A stretch of DNA of 64,000 nucleotides from assembly GCA_003194525.1 (NCBI GenBank), contig NBIV01000135.1, positions 161,636 through 225,635 on the forward strand, in the 5' to 3' direction. The position numbers were made by a program, and so were the translations under genes. Below the pieces are notes generated by a model. It had not been told where the DNA came from, ran no database searches, and saw only the letters and a list, made by a program, of their open reading frames with translations. The stretch comes from Gracilariopsis chorda (lineage: Eukaryota; Rhodophyta; Florideophyceae; Gracilariales; Gracilariaceae). Positions 10,844 through 20,965 of the stretch are shown in pieces. Each line of letters opens with the position of its first letter. Position 1 is the stretch's first letter.

Positions 10844-12445
10844 CTATCCTTGCACAGAATCCGAGCTTCTCTTCACCATCAGATTCTGAGACAGGTTCGG
10901 CGTTTCTGAGGGAGTTTCATACGCCGACGGGGGGGCTGGTGGAGGCGGCGGGGGTTGAACTGACCGGGTCTCAGAATTTGAGACGCCGGTGGGATACCCC
11001 ACTGGTGGGGGTCCAGGTGCCGGGGGTGGCGGGGGTTGAACTGACCGGGTCTCAGAATTTGAGCCGCCGGTGGGATACCCCGCCGGTGGGGGTCCAGGTG
11101 CCGGGGGTGGGTAGCTCGGAACTGATGTAGAAGTCGCTGGGTATGTTGAAGGAGATTGCGGGTAGGCAGACCAGGAAGACTGATAGTTCGCTGAACTGGT
11201 GGGAGGAGACCCAGGAGGTGGTGGCGGTCGATACTGGCCTGAGACTGGCGGGGAAGACGCCGGTGGCGGGGGTGCATAACCATTGGAGGTTTGAGGAACA
11301 GAACCTGGCGGCGGAGGTGGCGGGTAACTAGTTGACGTCGGCAGATACGAGCTTGGCGGAGCTGAATTAGGTGGGACCTGATAGTTGTTTGGGGGAGGGA
11401 TTGGGGGCGAGGAAGGAGATTGCGGCATGGGAGAATATCCCGCACCGTAGTTAGAAGAACCGTCATCTGGCGGCGGCGCAGAAGGAGCGCTTTCAACACG
11501 AGGGAACGGTGCACTCTCCGCAGAGGGGTTGTACGGTGGATACGCGACGTTTGGTTCATTCTGAGTACGCGATTCATTCAGAACTTTGGTTTCTGATGAC
11601 ACCCATGGGCGTCGGTCTCCACGAAGCAGTACCCTATGACCTAGACCAATTTCATCGGCTTTCGATATGGTGCTTCTCAAGGGTTGTGCTTCAAAGTAGT
11701 GCTTTTGAAGAAGAAGCATGGCTGATATGGCACGGTCTGTCACGGCGAGACGCTCCACTTCAATGGCATCCATTTCAGAATAGATTTGCCTATGCATGTT
11801 GGCGACCTCTTTGGCGAGCTCTTGCACTTTGGCCTGGTTACGAGAGCGACGCTCTACCTCTTTCTGAGTGACGGGACTGCGACGTTTGGCTTCGTTTTGA
11901 AGCATTTGTCTGGTTTTGGCGTCATAGTACTTATGCTGACGGATAACATCAAGCCGTTTTTCGTGCAGGTTTTCTGTTTCATCTATTCTGGCAATAATGG
12001 CCAGGAGTTCCTTTTTGGAGAGATCTAGCCGTTGAGTGGCGTTGAAATTAGTTTCGACAGTGTTCGACGGCGGGGTATCTAAACGAGACTTGGTCGCTTG
12101 CAACTCTTTGAGAAGGGCGAGAGCAGGTACATCGCGCTCTGGATAAATGGATGAGCCGATGATATCAAAGGTGGAGTACGAATTGAACAAGGAATTCCAT
12201 GCTTCCTCGTTCGTGGTGACGCAGTTGAGAAGCGACTGCATAGAGGAGCGCCATTGGTAAAGGGTGCCCTTTGTAGCGGCAAGTGATTCGTCTTCCTTGA
12301 TGATTTTCTTCTTAGTTGTTCCTTTCGCCAGAGACACTTTAAGGCCGTGGATCATGTTGAAATTGCGCAAACGACTCAAATGGGGTTTGGTTCGTATCCT
12401 GTTGTACATGCGTTTCTCGAAGTGACACGGTGAAAGATTAGACAA
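10844..12445 (-). CDS. BAR-domain-like protein with proline-rich tail
   Basis: The frame encodes 533 residues. Residues 30-265 are mostly helical and resemble BAR domains: an opening IHGLKVSLAKG, long charged helices, KYYDAKTRQMLQNEAKRR, a coiled stretch, and an end segment with LLLQKHYFEAQP. BAR dimers bind and bend membranes in endocytosis and trafficking. Residues 290-533 are almost wholly Pro/Ser/Tyr (PPPPPPG, YPPPPP), the kind of sequence that binds SH3, WW or profilin partners. Near the end the Pro-rich tail contains a 27-residue unit twice. The start chosen is the first Met of the frame; the Met near residue 31 is an alternative. The next gene on the same strand (13655-15178) is a paralog. 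Confidence 0.65.
   Translation of the reverse strand: MSNLSPCHFEKRMYNRIRTKPHLSRLRNFNMIHGLKVSLAKGTTKKKIIKEDESLAATKGTLYQWRSSMQSLLNCVTTNEEAWNSLFNSYSTFDIIGSSIYPERDVPALALLKELQATKSRLDTPPSNTVETNFNATQRLDLSKKELLAIIARIDETENLHEKRLDVIRQHKYYDAKTRQMLQNEAKRRSPVTQKEVERRSRNQAKVQELAKEVANMHRQIYSEMDAIEVERLAVTDRAISAMLLLQKHYFEAQPLRSTISKADEIGLGHRVLLRGDRRPWVSSETKVLNESRTQNEPNVAYPPYNPSAESAPFPRVESAPSAPPPDDGSSNYGAGYSPMPQSPSSPPIPPPNNYQVPPNSAPPSSYLPTSTSYPPPPPPGSVPQTSNGYAPPPPASSPPVSGQYRPPPPPGSPPTSSANYQSSWSAYPQSPSTYPATSTSVPSYPPPAPGPPPAGYPTGGSNSETRSVQPPPPPAPGPPPVGYPTGVSNSETRSVQPPPPPPAPPSAYETPSETPNLSQNLMVKRSSDSVQG
10951..11112. repeat. Two tandem 81-bp units inside the BAR gene tail
   Basis: The segment beginning GGGGTTGAACTGACCGGG at 10951 recurs at 11032 with few differences. 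On the coding (minus) strand each copy encodes a 27-residue block with PAPGPPP-GYPTG-SNSETRSVQ. The period is a multiple of three, so copy number can vary without breaking the frame. Confidence 0.85.
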
Positions 12446-13654
12446 GCGCGGTAAGGGATACAGGAAAGGATAACGGCGGCTGCCGCTGCGTGTACTCGGC
12501 CCGTGGCTGTGATGGCAGAGACGTGAAGAGTCGGTGGCGCCGAGTTGCTTGGGGTATCGTTATACCACTAGTAGCTTGCTGGTACCGTCGGTAGGTAGAA
12601 TGAAAGAACCAATAGGTATAACTTTAGAAGGCATCCAGGGTGTGCAAGGGCGGTCCAGTAAGGATGAACCGAACGCACATCACTGCGTTGAGCTGCGAAG
12701 GGCAGACCCTTTTTGCCACGTCTATGCCGTTGTCGCAAAGGCAACGCGGCGTGAACTTGTCGTGATATGATACATCCGTGAGGGTAACCACGCCACGTCA
12801 TTGCTGGACTCACAGATTTCTTTCAATTTTCATGTTTCGTTCGCATCTTCCTCTTAGATGCGTTCCACGTACGGCAGCGCGCGTGGGATTGCCAAGCTTG
12901 CCGTTCTGAGTGGCTCAGCAGGGCGATGACTATGAGTCCGGCATCGAAAGGAAGGGCTGCTTACAAAAGGTACGACCTCCCCCGGTGATCGATGCGAACA
13001 CCACATCAGCTGGAGCCGGTCGCAGCTTGCCCTTTGTTGTTTCGCTCTCGAAATCCGTTACAGGTACTGAGTCAGTACTATGACGTACGTTACTACTAGA
13101 GCAATGCACCCCATGTTGTCCTGTGCAGCACCTGAAACGCAGCTCGTGTGCACCATGTTGAAGGTAGACGTGACATGATAGATATCATGATGATAGCAGC
13201 ACCGCTGCTCAACTTCCGGTGCGGCGGCGCAGCATCACAATTGAGAAGGAGACGTGTTGCGAGCGCATAAGCAAAGCAACAAGTTCACCCACCCGAACAC
13301 ACAGATCTGCCATCACACCCTCCCACCGAATCCCGACTGCAAGAACGATTTCATATCGCTGCATGCTAAGGTTTGATAAGCCGCACAGAATTTCATCACT
13401 GAATACCAAGACTCGCATGAGTTGCGTGGACACTGAACTCTGGAAACCATATCCTCTTCCCTTGCGTAATCATACGTACGTACTATATAACACTGTGATT
13501 ATCTGTGTCACTAAACGAAACCATACGACACACGGTGCACGTATATTTATCTTACTCGTTTGGGGTTTTTGTTAATACGCTCTGCACAACTATTTTTGGG
13601 TCCTATGTGTGTACTGAAGTTAGAAACGACTCGAAACCAAAGCCGAAAACAGAG
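12446..13654. other. Intergenic between the two BAR genes, no gene seen
   Basis: There is about 1.2 kb without a convincing coding frame. A frame of about 118 codons at 13219-13575 has no recognisable features. I see no tRNA-like or repeat structure. Confidence 0.5.
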
Positions 13655-15178
13655 CTACGAAAGGTGGCGTTCAAGCGCAATATTGGATGATTTCGGACAA
13701 CCTCTATCGGTCATCGGATACAGCGGAACAGTATTATCGAAACTCTTGTCTGTCGCGCGTTGCGCAACACCATTTCTCATCCCGCCCGTACATCTCCTAT
13801 GCTCCAAGTCAATTCCTTCAACCGTGCTTCTGGCTACAGAAAGTCCTTGATCTACGTTTCTGCTGCGTTGCGTGCCAGAAACATCGATCCTTCCAGTATT
13901 TCCATTTGGTGCGCCAAGCGATGAACTGGGCAGACTGCTCTTCTGTCCTGCTCTTGACACATCAGATTCGGTCTTTCTTCTCATTAAATTCGTAGCTCTC
14001 GTACTTTTATGAGTCTGAGAAACCGGGGCTGATTGGGTGCCATTATCACTCGGCAACGCATTGGATTCTCCCGGAATTGCATCCTCTCCAATTGCCAAGG
14101 GCATGTTAAACGGGCCACGGATACATCTAAATCTGCCCGTCAAATCCGGATGGGACATCTCATGATTCAGTTGGTCAATGTTTGGGTCTTGCCTCACAGG
14201 GCCCTCAACTATGCGAACACTCTTCTTTCTGGTTCCATTAGAGATTGACGCTTTACGACGCACGCCTTGACTTGCCAAGTCTTGATCGTCAAAAGGAACA
14301 CTGCCATTCGGATTGCTAGTCATCTTACTCACGGGGCTTGGCGCTCTTGGGGGCTGGGCAAGGTCATCAGAATGAGTGCTGTGCAAAGATGCAAGTGGAG
14401 CGGCGTTTGTGTAGCCATGTAATTCATAAAGAGCTCGCGGAGATATGCGACTTTGCATCACGGAGAGCACAGCTGGCATTGGATTAAGAGCAAAGTAGAA
14501 ATCCTGCGTGCGAACGTAACTGGTCAAGACCATTTCAAGCAGTAGCTCCTTCTTATCAAGCGCCTTGTGCAGCTCATTGTGAAACTTGTCCGTCTGATAT
14601 GCCAGTTGCGTTGAATAGTCTCGTAACTTTTGTTCATTACGAAGACGACGATCTGCTTCTCTATCGGTAACTTTTTTCTTCTTCTTACTCTCATTTGCGC
14701 GAATGGTTTCAAGTTTAGAAGAATAGTACTCCTTGTTCTTCAACGCGGAGACGCATTCCATCTGTTCTGCTCGTAGCTGTCTGATACAGTCATTAAAGGC
14801 GCGCAGTTCGTCAACAGCGCGCGTTCGTTCGTCATGTATAGCCTTTCCGCCAACAGGTGTAAGAACGCAGTCACCCGCACTAGCAAGGCTGTCTAATGGC
14901 AACTGCAGCTTGTGATGTTCATGGTATACCTCCTGTGCGGTTTTAGCAATGGTGCTAATGTTGTATGCTAACGATGTCCAAATCTTTTGGTTTTCTTCAA
15001 AGGCGGCTTGTAGTTGGGGAAACCATCTTCGAAGTTCCGTGAGAACTCGGTCAGCTTCACGAAGACGTTGATTGGTTTCAAGTAAAACGCGATCTCCCTT
15101 GGCAGAGAGGGCGAGCTTTATTCCGTGCAACATGACTTGTTCTGGTGAAGCTGTTTGACCCGTGCCTCTCGGGCGCAC
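13655..15178 (-). CDS. BAR-domain-like protein, paralog of the upstream-neighbour gene
   Basis: The frame encodes 507 residues. Residues 15-240 have the same pattern as the gene at 10844-12445: LHGIKLALSAKGD at the start, an ENQKIWTSL segment aligning with NEEAWNSL in the neighbour, a central KEYYSSKLETI aligning with KYYDAKTRQML, a Lys-rich turn, and a terminal VRTQDFYFALNPMP aligning with LQKHYFEAQP. This is typical of BAR-type helical dimers that sense membrane curvature. The C-terminal half is Ser/Arg/Pro-rich and disordered but not polyproline, so the two paralogs differ mainly in their tails. The two lie in direct tandem on the same strand, about 1.2 kb apart, suggesting an old local duplication. 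Confidence 0.6.
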   Translation of the reverse strand: MRPRGTGQTASPEQVMLHGIKLALSAKGDRVLLETNQRLREADRVLTELRRWFPQLQAAFEENQKIWTSLAYNISTIAKTAQEVYHEHHKLQLPLDSLASAGDCVLTPVGGKAIHDERTRAVDELRAFNDCIRQLRAEQMECVSALKNKEYYSSKLETIRANESKKKKKVTDREADRRLRNEQKLRDYSTQLAYQTDKFHNELHKALDKKELLLEMVLTSYVRTQDFYFALNPMPAVLSVMQSRISPRALYELHGYTNAAPLASLHSTHSDDLAQPPRAPSPVSKMTSNPNGSVPFDDQDLASQGVRRKASISNGTRKKSVRIVEGPVRQDPNIDQLNHEMSHPDLTGRFRCIRGPFNMPLAIGEDAIPGESNALPSDNGTQSAPVSQTHKSTRATNLMRRKTESDVSRAGQKSSLPSSSLGAPNGNTGRIDVSGTQRSRNVDQGLSVARSTVEGIDLEHRRCTGGMRNGVAQRATDKSFDNTVPLYPMTDRGCPKSSNIALERHLS

Positions 15179-16250
15179 CGGGCTGAGAAGACGATGGGTG
15201 CAGAGCTATGGTTGCGAAGTGTGCATGGTGTAGGTGGACCTAGCAACTAGCATATATTCGAGGTGTGGCTGCGACGTAGAGCGGTGACGTGTGACCGGAA
15301 AAAGGAAGCATTGGACAAACAAAAGCACAAAGCGTCTGCAGCAAACACGAAAGATGTGTGGGGTGTTTAAGGATTGCTTCCCGAAGCAGAAGCAAGTGCG
15401 GGCGGAGCTCGTTTCAGTGTTGTTAGATGTAAGCAGGCGTGGATGTATGTCGCGAATGGACTACATCGAAAATAGCGAAGTCGATACAGTACCAAAGCAT
15501 GATACCTTGAACGGGTTGGAGGGATGACGGTTGCACCTAAGGAACCGTTTGTGACTACAGGCATGCATCTCGAGGACCTCGTTTCCACCCTCCTTTCCCG
15601 TGGGAAGGAATATTGCTGAGAAAGTCAGGAACAGTTGGAAATGTGATGAGCCGTGCTCACGCATGCCCATCCGCTAGCACTGTGTATGTGAGAGAGGGCG
15701 TGAGGGGCTAATTGCTGGAAAACGATGAGAGCAGGTGGGCCGCACGAAGGGCTGCACCCGTGGCTATACACGGGGCGACGTGCGTATCGGTAGAAGGCTA
15801 ACTCTTTTACCCTAGAAGATAGTGCTAAGGGTTAGCGTTTAACCCTTCTCCGTGCGTGCTCTAATACATGGGCACGATAACGACATGTTGACTTGGCGGA
15901 TATTCGGGCAGCGGATGCGCAGGCGCAATCGGCGACGCGTGGAAACGGCGGGCGGGCGCATTGAGTCGGGGCGCAGCCGGACTTGTCGATGCGCCATTGG
16001 ACGTGCAATTTGCAGTATTTTAAGCACACAGCCAATACAAATGCACCCCGCCAAATGCACGTTTTGCGCGAGCAATTGAACTGTCGCCGCACAGAAAAAC
16101 CCACAGTGCGCTCCCGGAGCACGTCAGCGCGTGGAAGAAACACGCCTTCGCCCAACTGAAGAACCATCCGCGACGTCATCGCGCCTTGGCGCGCTCTCTC
16201 CTCCCAGCCCGCTCCCTGCCGCCGTCTTCCCCCCTCCCACCGTATCCGCA
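15179..16250. promoter_or_regulatory. Divergent intergenic region with a short palindrome
   Basis: This separates BAR gene 2 (minus) from the RING gene (plus). It contains an 8-bp inverted repeat, AAGGGTTA / TAACCCTT, at 15827-15834 and 15840-15847. The same AAGGGTT/AACCCTT core occurs at 5232-5246. The second half is GC-rich. An upstream in-frame Met at 16131 would extend the RING protein by 40 residues of Ser/Pro-rich sequence. Confidence 0.35.
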
Positions 16251-16993
16251 ATGCCATCGCAGCCCTCTGCCGCCAGTCTTTCGCTCGCTGTTGGTGGCGG
16301 TCCCGGCTTCACCGTCAACAATGCTCCCAACGGTATCCGAACCGCCGTCCTGGCCGGTGCCGCCGTCTTTTCCGGCTTAGTTTATCTCCTTCGCAAAGGG
16401 CACGCAGACGGCGTCAGAAAACGCGTCATTCGCCGCTTGGATAAAATCGCCCCCAGGACCAAGTACCGTTCTGACAAACACGCCCAACGTCGCATCATTA
16501 ACGCCGACTGTGAGTCTTCGCACATCACAATTGCATCTGTTCTCACAACCCTTCTCCGCGTCCACCCCCGCTAACTAATTCTTCCCTTTCGTGCAACTTT
16601 TTGAAACCGATACTGAAAAAAAAAGGTCCGGTATGTCTAGGCGAATTCTCAAGCACTCCAGACAAGTATATTCGTGTCTTGGAATGTCGTCATGCTCTGT
16701 GTTCGGATTGTTTAGAAGCGTGGGCCGTTCATTGCACCAAAGCTCACTTGAATCCCTCTCGTTTCGGAATAACACGAGCCGGTCGCGTCGTATCATGGAC
16801 TCCCGGACCCAAGTGTCCACTCTGCTGCGCTCGACTCAACTGCGTCCCTAAAGAGGATCTGCGAGAAGCTATCATTGCAGCTGTAAACCACCGTGGCACT
16901 GCGCTCTCCACTATTATTGCTTACCAATCAAGATCTTCGAGCGATGACGATTTTGAACAAGCTACCGCATGGCGAAGCGCCGTCGAGCTGTAG
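16251..16993 (+). CDS. Membrane-anchored RING-finger E3 ligase candidate, two exons
   Basis: Exons 16251-16509 and 16626-16993 join across a 116-bp intron (GTGAG..AAAAG). The junction codon is TGT, which creates the first cysteine pair of the RING: C-P-V-C-L-G-E-F. The ring continues with ECRHALCSDCLEAW and closes with KCPLCCARL, a C3HC4 arrangement with an unusually long spacer between the last two metal pairs. Upstream of the RING is one hydrophobic segment (TAVLAGAAVFSGLVYLL, about residue 28-45), followed by a basic region. RING proteins of this type are E3 ubiquitin ligases, probably on an internal membrane. Without splicing the reading stops within about 20 codons, and the RING lacks its first Cys, so the intron is well supported. 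The start could instead be 16131. Confidence 0.8.
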
Positions 16994-16995
16994 GG

Positions 16996-17043
16996 TTTGT
17001 CATTGGTGATGTGAGGCCAACGCTTCACATCACCAATGACAAA
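16996..17043. terminator. Perfect 19-bp hairpin directly after the RING stop codon
   Basis: Arms 16996-17014 and 17025-17043 are exact inverted repeats (TTTGTCATTGGTGATGTGA and its complement) around a 10-nt loop, starting 3 nt after the stop codon. A stem this long in a 3' UTR could act in RNA processing or stability, or separate the convergent RING and ERV1 transcripts. The role is inference. Confidence 0.5.
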
Positions 17044-17354
17044 TCCAAAAGCTCGGAGCACAAACATGTTCTCCTTTTGTATTCTTAACATGTAAACTGT
17101 AACTTCATGTATGTTAGCAACTACAATCAAACGGCACAATTCGTAAAAGCGCACCACCTCCGATGCCGCACCCGTTTCGCCGCCCGACATACAAGTCATT
17201 TTCATGGCCTGCACATTTCCGCAACTGTTGTTGCCATGTATTCTGAAATATGGAAACCAAACTCATTCAACGCCATCAACCTGTTAGTTTCGCCACGATC
17301 ATGCTCAACTCAGCACAGCCATCAATACTACTACCGATTTGCGTCCGCGGTTGC

Positions 17355-17771
17355 CTACCTCGGTACATTCATCTTCTGCACGCTTTGAAATCCCTTGAAC
17401 GTTTGCTTAAAGTCATCTAGCTTGTCTCTATGGGCCGTACACTGTTCACATACGCCCCACTTCTCTCCCACTTTTGAACAGTCAAACAAATCTTTTCCAA
17501 TTTCTTTGTTCACTTCATTATGAACGCGACACATCCATTGTGCGAAAGCTGGACCGCTCCGGCCATCAGGCGGATCTTGCTTGATGATTTCCTGAAAGGA
17601 CTCAGCGCAAGGCGCGCAGGGGTAGATTTGAGCGAAATCCTTCATGAACCGCTGCACTCTATGTTGTTCTTCTTTGGAAGGACGTAATGGATAAGCCGCT
17701 GCCAGCGTGTGAAGAAAAGTCCATGTTGACCTTCCCAGAGTTTCCGGGCCTACTTCCTCTTCTGCTCCCAT
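17355..17771 (-). CDS. ERV1: FAD-linked sulfhydryl oxidase ERV1/ALR
   Basis: The frame encodes 138 residues, the size of the core family domain. It has the conserved opening LGRSTWTFLHTLAAAYP, the active-site CxxC in YPCAPCAESF, the FAD-contacting WMCRVHNEVNKEIGK segment (H-N-x-V-N), and the FDCSKVGEKWG ending found in ERV1/ALR. These enzymes sit in the mitochondrial intermembrane space and reoxidise MIA40 with electrons passed to cytochrome c or oxygen. A second cysteine pair near the C-terminus (CEQC) could be the shuttle disulfide; in fungal and animal enzymes the shuttle pair is usually N-terminal, whereas plant and algal forms carry it at the C-terminus, so this supports an algal or plant-like host. 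Single exon, convergent with the RING gene. Confidence 0.9.
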   Translation of the reverse strand: MGAEEEVGPETLGRSTWTFLHTLAAAYPLRPSKEEQHRVQRFMKDFAQIYPCAPCAESFQEIIKQDPPDGRSGPAFAQWMCRVHNEVNKEIGKDLFDCSKVGEKWGVCEQCTAHRDKLDDFKQTFKGFQSVQKMNVPR

Positions 17772-17933
17772 CTTGCTTTTCGTGTTCTACGTTTTCAAAA
17801 ATCCTAAAGCTTTGATCTGTGCTATCATCTAGATACACCGGCCACTTTCAACCGTCTCAGTCAAGATCGCGTCATGATAAAGAATCAAGGACAATCATTC
17901 GCATGCTATCAATGGAACCTTGAAATCGCAAAA

Positions 17934-19678
17934 TCTCTCCATCATAAGTATTTGTTCCTCTATGAGGGGGGTGTTCTTGATTGAATGGAGGCGTTGCGCC
18001 ATAAAATCCTCTTGCACGCCCCCGTTTGCCCATCCAAAACTGCCATTTGGCGCAACGCCTCCCTGCCATTTAAAAAATTCAGCAGCAGCAGCAGCAGCAA
18101 AGCTTCCTGCTTACTGGCTGGCACTCCCATAATGACTGCAGTGCCACCCAATTACACAAAGCAACGTGTCGCGCTTTCTCATCATTGGCTGGCACTGCAG
18201 TCAATTTAGACACCTAGGCGCCGCGGCGCCCCGTGGTTCTACGAGCTCTATTGCGAGCGCAAGCGAGCAAAGTGCTCGGAGAGCCTCCGAACGCCACGAA
18301 ATACACAAAGCTACAAAACCAACGCGGCGCGCAGCGCCGCCCACGGCCGAAGGCCGTTTCCACTTGTCTCAACACCCCACTCTTAATGATTTACACATGT
18401 ATGAGGGGGGTGTTGTTGATTGACAGGAGGCGGTGCGCCAATAAACCGCCCTGTATGCCCCTCTACGCGCATGCAAAACTGCCATTTGGCGCAACGCCTC
18501 CCTACCACTTAAAAAATTCAGCAGCAGCAGCAGCAGCAAAGCTTCCTGCTTACTGGCTGGCACTCCCATAATGACTGCAGTGCCACCCAGTTACACAAAG
18601 CAACGTGTCACGCTTTCTCATCATTGGCTGGCACTGCAGTCAATTTAGGCACCTAGGCGCCGCGGCGCCCCGTGGTTCTACGAGCGCTATTGCGAGCGCA
18701 AGCGAGCAAAGTGCTCGGAGAGCCTCCGAACGCCACGAAATACAAAAAGCTAGAAAACCAACGCGGCGCGCAGCGCCGCCCACGGCCGAAGGCCGTTTCC
18801 ACTTGTCTCTCCATCATAAGTATTTGTTCCTCTATGAGGGGGGTGTTCTTGATTGAATGGAGGCGTTGCGCCATAAAATCCTCTTGCACGCCCCCGTTTG
18901 CCCATCCAAAACTGCCATTTGGCGCAACGCCTCCCTGCCATTTAAAAAATTCAGCAGCAGCAGCAGCAGCAAAGCTTCCTGCTTACTGGCTGGCACTCCC
19001 ATAATGACTGCAGTGCCACCCAATTACACAAAGCAACGTGTCGCGCTTTCTCATCATTGGCTGGCACTGCAGTCAATTTAGACACCTAGGCGCCGCGGCG
19101 CCCCGTGGTTCTACGAGCTCTATTGCGAGCGCAAGCGAGCAAAGTGCTCGGAGAGCCTCCGAACGCCACGAAATACACAAAGCTACAAAACCAACGCGGC
19201 GCGCAGCGCCGCCCACGGCCGAAGGCCGTTTCCACTTGTCTCAACACCCCACTCTTAATGATTTACACATGTATGAGGGGGGTGTTGTTGATTGACAGGA
19301 GGCGGTGCGCCAATAAACCGCCCTGTATGCCCCTCTACGCGCATGCAAAACTGCCATTTGGCGCAACGCCTCCCTACCACTTAAAAAATTCAGCAGCAGC
19401 AGCAGCAGCAAAGCTTCCTGCTTACTGGCTGGCACTCCCATAATGACTGCAGTGCCACCCAGTTACACAAAGCAACGTGTCACGCTTTCTCATCATTGGC
19501 TGGCACTGCAGTCAATTTAGGCACCTAGGCGCCGCGGCGCCCCGTGGTTCTACGAGCGCTATTGCGAGCGCAAGCGAGCAAAGTGCTCGGAGAGCCTCCG
19601 AACGCCACGAAATACAAAAAGCTAGAAAACCAACGCGGCGCGCAGCGCCGCCCACGGCCGAAGGCCGTTTCCACTTGT
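17934..19678. repeat. Tandem array of two 872-bp repeats, each made of two diverged halves
   Basis: The block 17934-18805 recurs almost exactly at 18806-19678 (offset 872). Each copy splits into two related halves of about 433 and 439 bp. Every half holds the same ordered modules: a GAGGGGGGTGTT string, a 14-bp inverted pair (GGAGGCGTTGCGCC at 17987-18000 with its complement at 18049-18062 in the first half), a (CAG)6 run, a second inverted pair around GACTGCAGTGCCA, a GCGCCGCGGCGC palindrome, and a closing GGCCGAAGGCC palindrome. Open frames inside are by-products. The two 872-bp copies are nearly identical while the halves differ more, so the latest duplication was of the whole 872-bp unit. 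Non-autonomous Helitron-like or foldback elements are possible identities. Confidence 0.9.
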
Positions 19679-19887
19679 GCTACTGTAGCAATTAAGTCAG
19701 GCCAAAATAAAATGGGACAAGTGTGACGCAAGTACCCTCTCCTGAAATCACAGTTTGTGCGTAGTATATCGCTCAATTTGGCGCCAAATCATCGTGGCGT
19801 TTGCGAACACCATTCTACTGCATGTTCCATGGGCTGTGGTGCTCAAGGATCTTTTACACACCATTTTTTATCAAGACTGAGGAACAG

Positions 19888-20397
19888 GTGGAAACTGCCT
19901 TCGGCCGTGGGCGGCGCTGCGCGCCGCGTCGTTTTTGTAGCTTTGTGTATTTAGTAGCGTTCGGAGGCTCTCCGAGCATTTTGCTCGCTTGCGCTCGCAA
20001 TAGCGCTCGTAGAACCACGGGGCGCCGCGGCGCCTAGAGTATTTGGAACCGTAGGGATTTGTGTTTGGGTGCTCAAATTGACAGCAAGGCCAGCCAATGA
20101 TGAGAAAGCGCAAAATGTTGCTTTTTCTAACTGGTTAGGACTGCAGTCATTATGGGAGTGCCACCAAGTAAGCAAAAACCTTTGCTGCTGCTGCTGCTGC
20201 TGAATGTTTTAAATCGTAGGGAGGGCTTGCGCCAAATGGCAGTTTTGCATGCGCTTAGAAGGGCATACAGGGCGGTTTATTGGGGCCAAGCCTCTATTCA
20301 GTCAATACCACCCCCTCATACGCGTAAAAATACTTATAGTAGAGAGAGAAGTAGAAGTGGCCTTCGGCCGCGGGCAGCGCTGCGCACCGCTGAATAA
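19888..20397. repeat. Inverted diverged copy of the palindrome-rich repeat
   Basis: Reading the minus strand gives the same modules as the array at 17934-19678: GAGGGGG, the CAG run (seen as CTG at about 20184-20202), the GACTGCAGT segment, the GGCGCCGCGGCGCC palindrome and GGCCGAAGG at both outer edges. The order is the same but several stretches are rearranged or lost, so this is an older copy. Confidence 0.8.
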
Positions 20398-20587
20398 GGG
20401 TGACTTTGGGGGATCTGCAGGCTGATTATGCTCGCTAACGCAGGCAAACGACCTGCAGACTCATGAGGGTCGCTGCGCCAAGAGTGAATATAGAATAGAG
20501 TAATAATTGAGCACCCATGCGATTTTGATTGGTGCACACTGCAGTTGTACATGTAGAGTACAGTGGAATGTAATTTTCCGGCACTGC

Positions 20588-20745
20588 CAAAATGATTGCA
20601 GTTACAACCACTGTGCAGTGGGATAGGTAGCAGTGTTGTAGTGCCAGCCATTGGCCGGCTTTGCAAAAATGATTGCAGTGCCAACCACTGCGCAGTGGGA
20701 TGGGTAGCACTGTTGTAGTGCCTGCCACTGAGCAGCAGTGGCAGT
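20588..20745. repeat. Two ~80-bp tandem units
   Basis: The segment AATGATTGCAGTTACAACCACTG (near 20589) with the following GCAGTGGGATAGGTAGCA recurs about 80 bp later in slightly changed form. It has the same TGCAGTGCCA-style words as the palindrome-rich repeats around it. Confidence 0.65.
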
Positions 20746-20770
20746 CAACATGCAGCAGCAGCCAATGAGC

Positions 20771-20965
20771 TCTGAGCTTTGCTGCTGCTGCTGATGCTGC
20801 TGCTTCTGCTGCTGCTGCTGCTGGTGAAATTTTTGAATGGCAGGGAGGCGTTGCGCCAAAAGAGGTTTATGCATGCGCTGAAGAGGGCGTGCGGGGGTGT
20901 TTATTGGCGCAACGCCTCCGTTCAATCAAGATATAGGTGCTCATGTGCTTGTAAATCTATATAAT
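20771..20965. repeat. Partial copy of the palindrome-rich repeat with long CTG/CTT run
   Basis: A (CTG)n tract with CTT and ATG interruptions runs from about 20777 to 20822. It is followed by the inverted pair GAGGCGTTGCGCCA and TGGCGCAACGCCTC that marks the family at 17.9-19.7 kb. The rest of the unit is missing. Confidence 0.75.

Noticed and set aside
17985..19695. Repeated open frames of 60-112 codons on both strands
   Set aside because: They copy the repeat units exactly, lack any domain, and arise because GC-rich palindromes have few stops.
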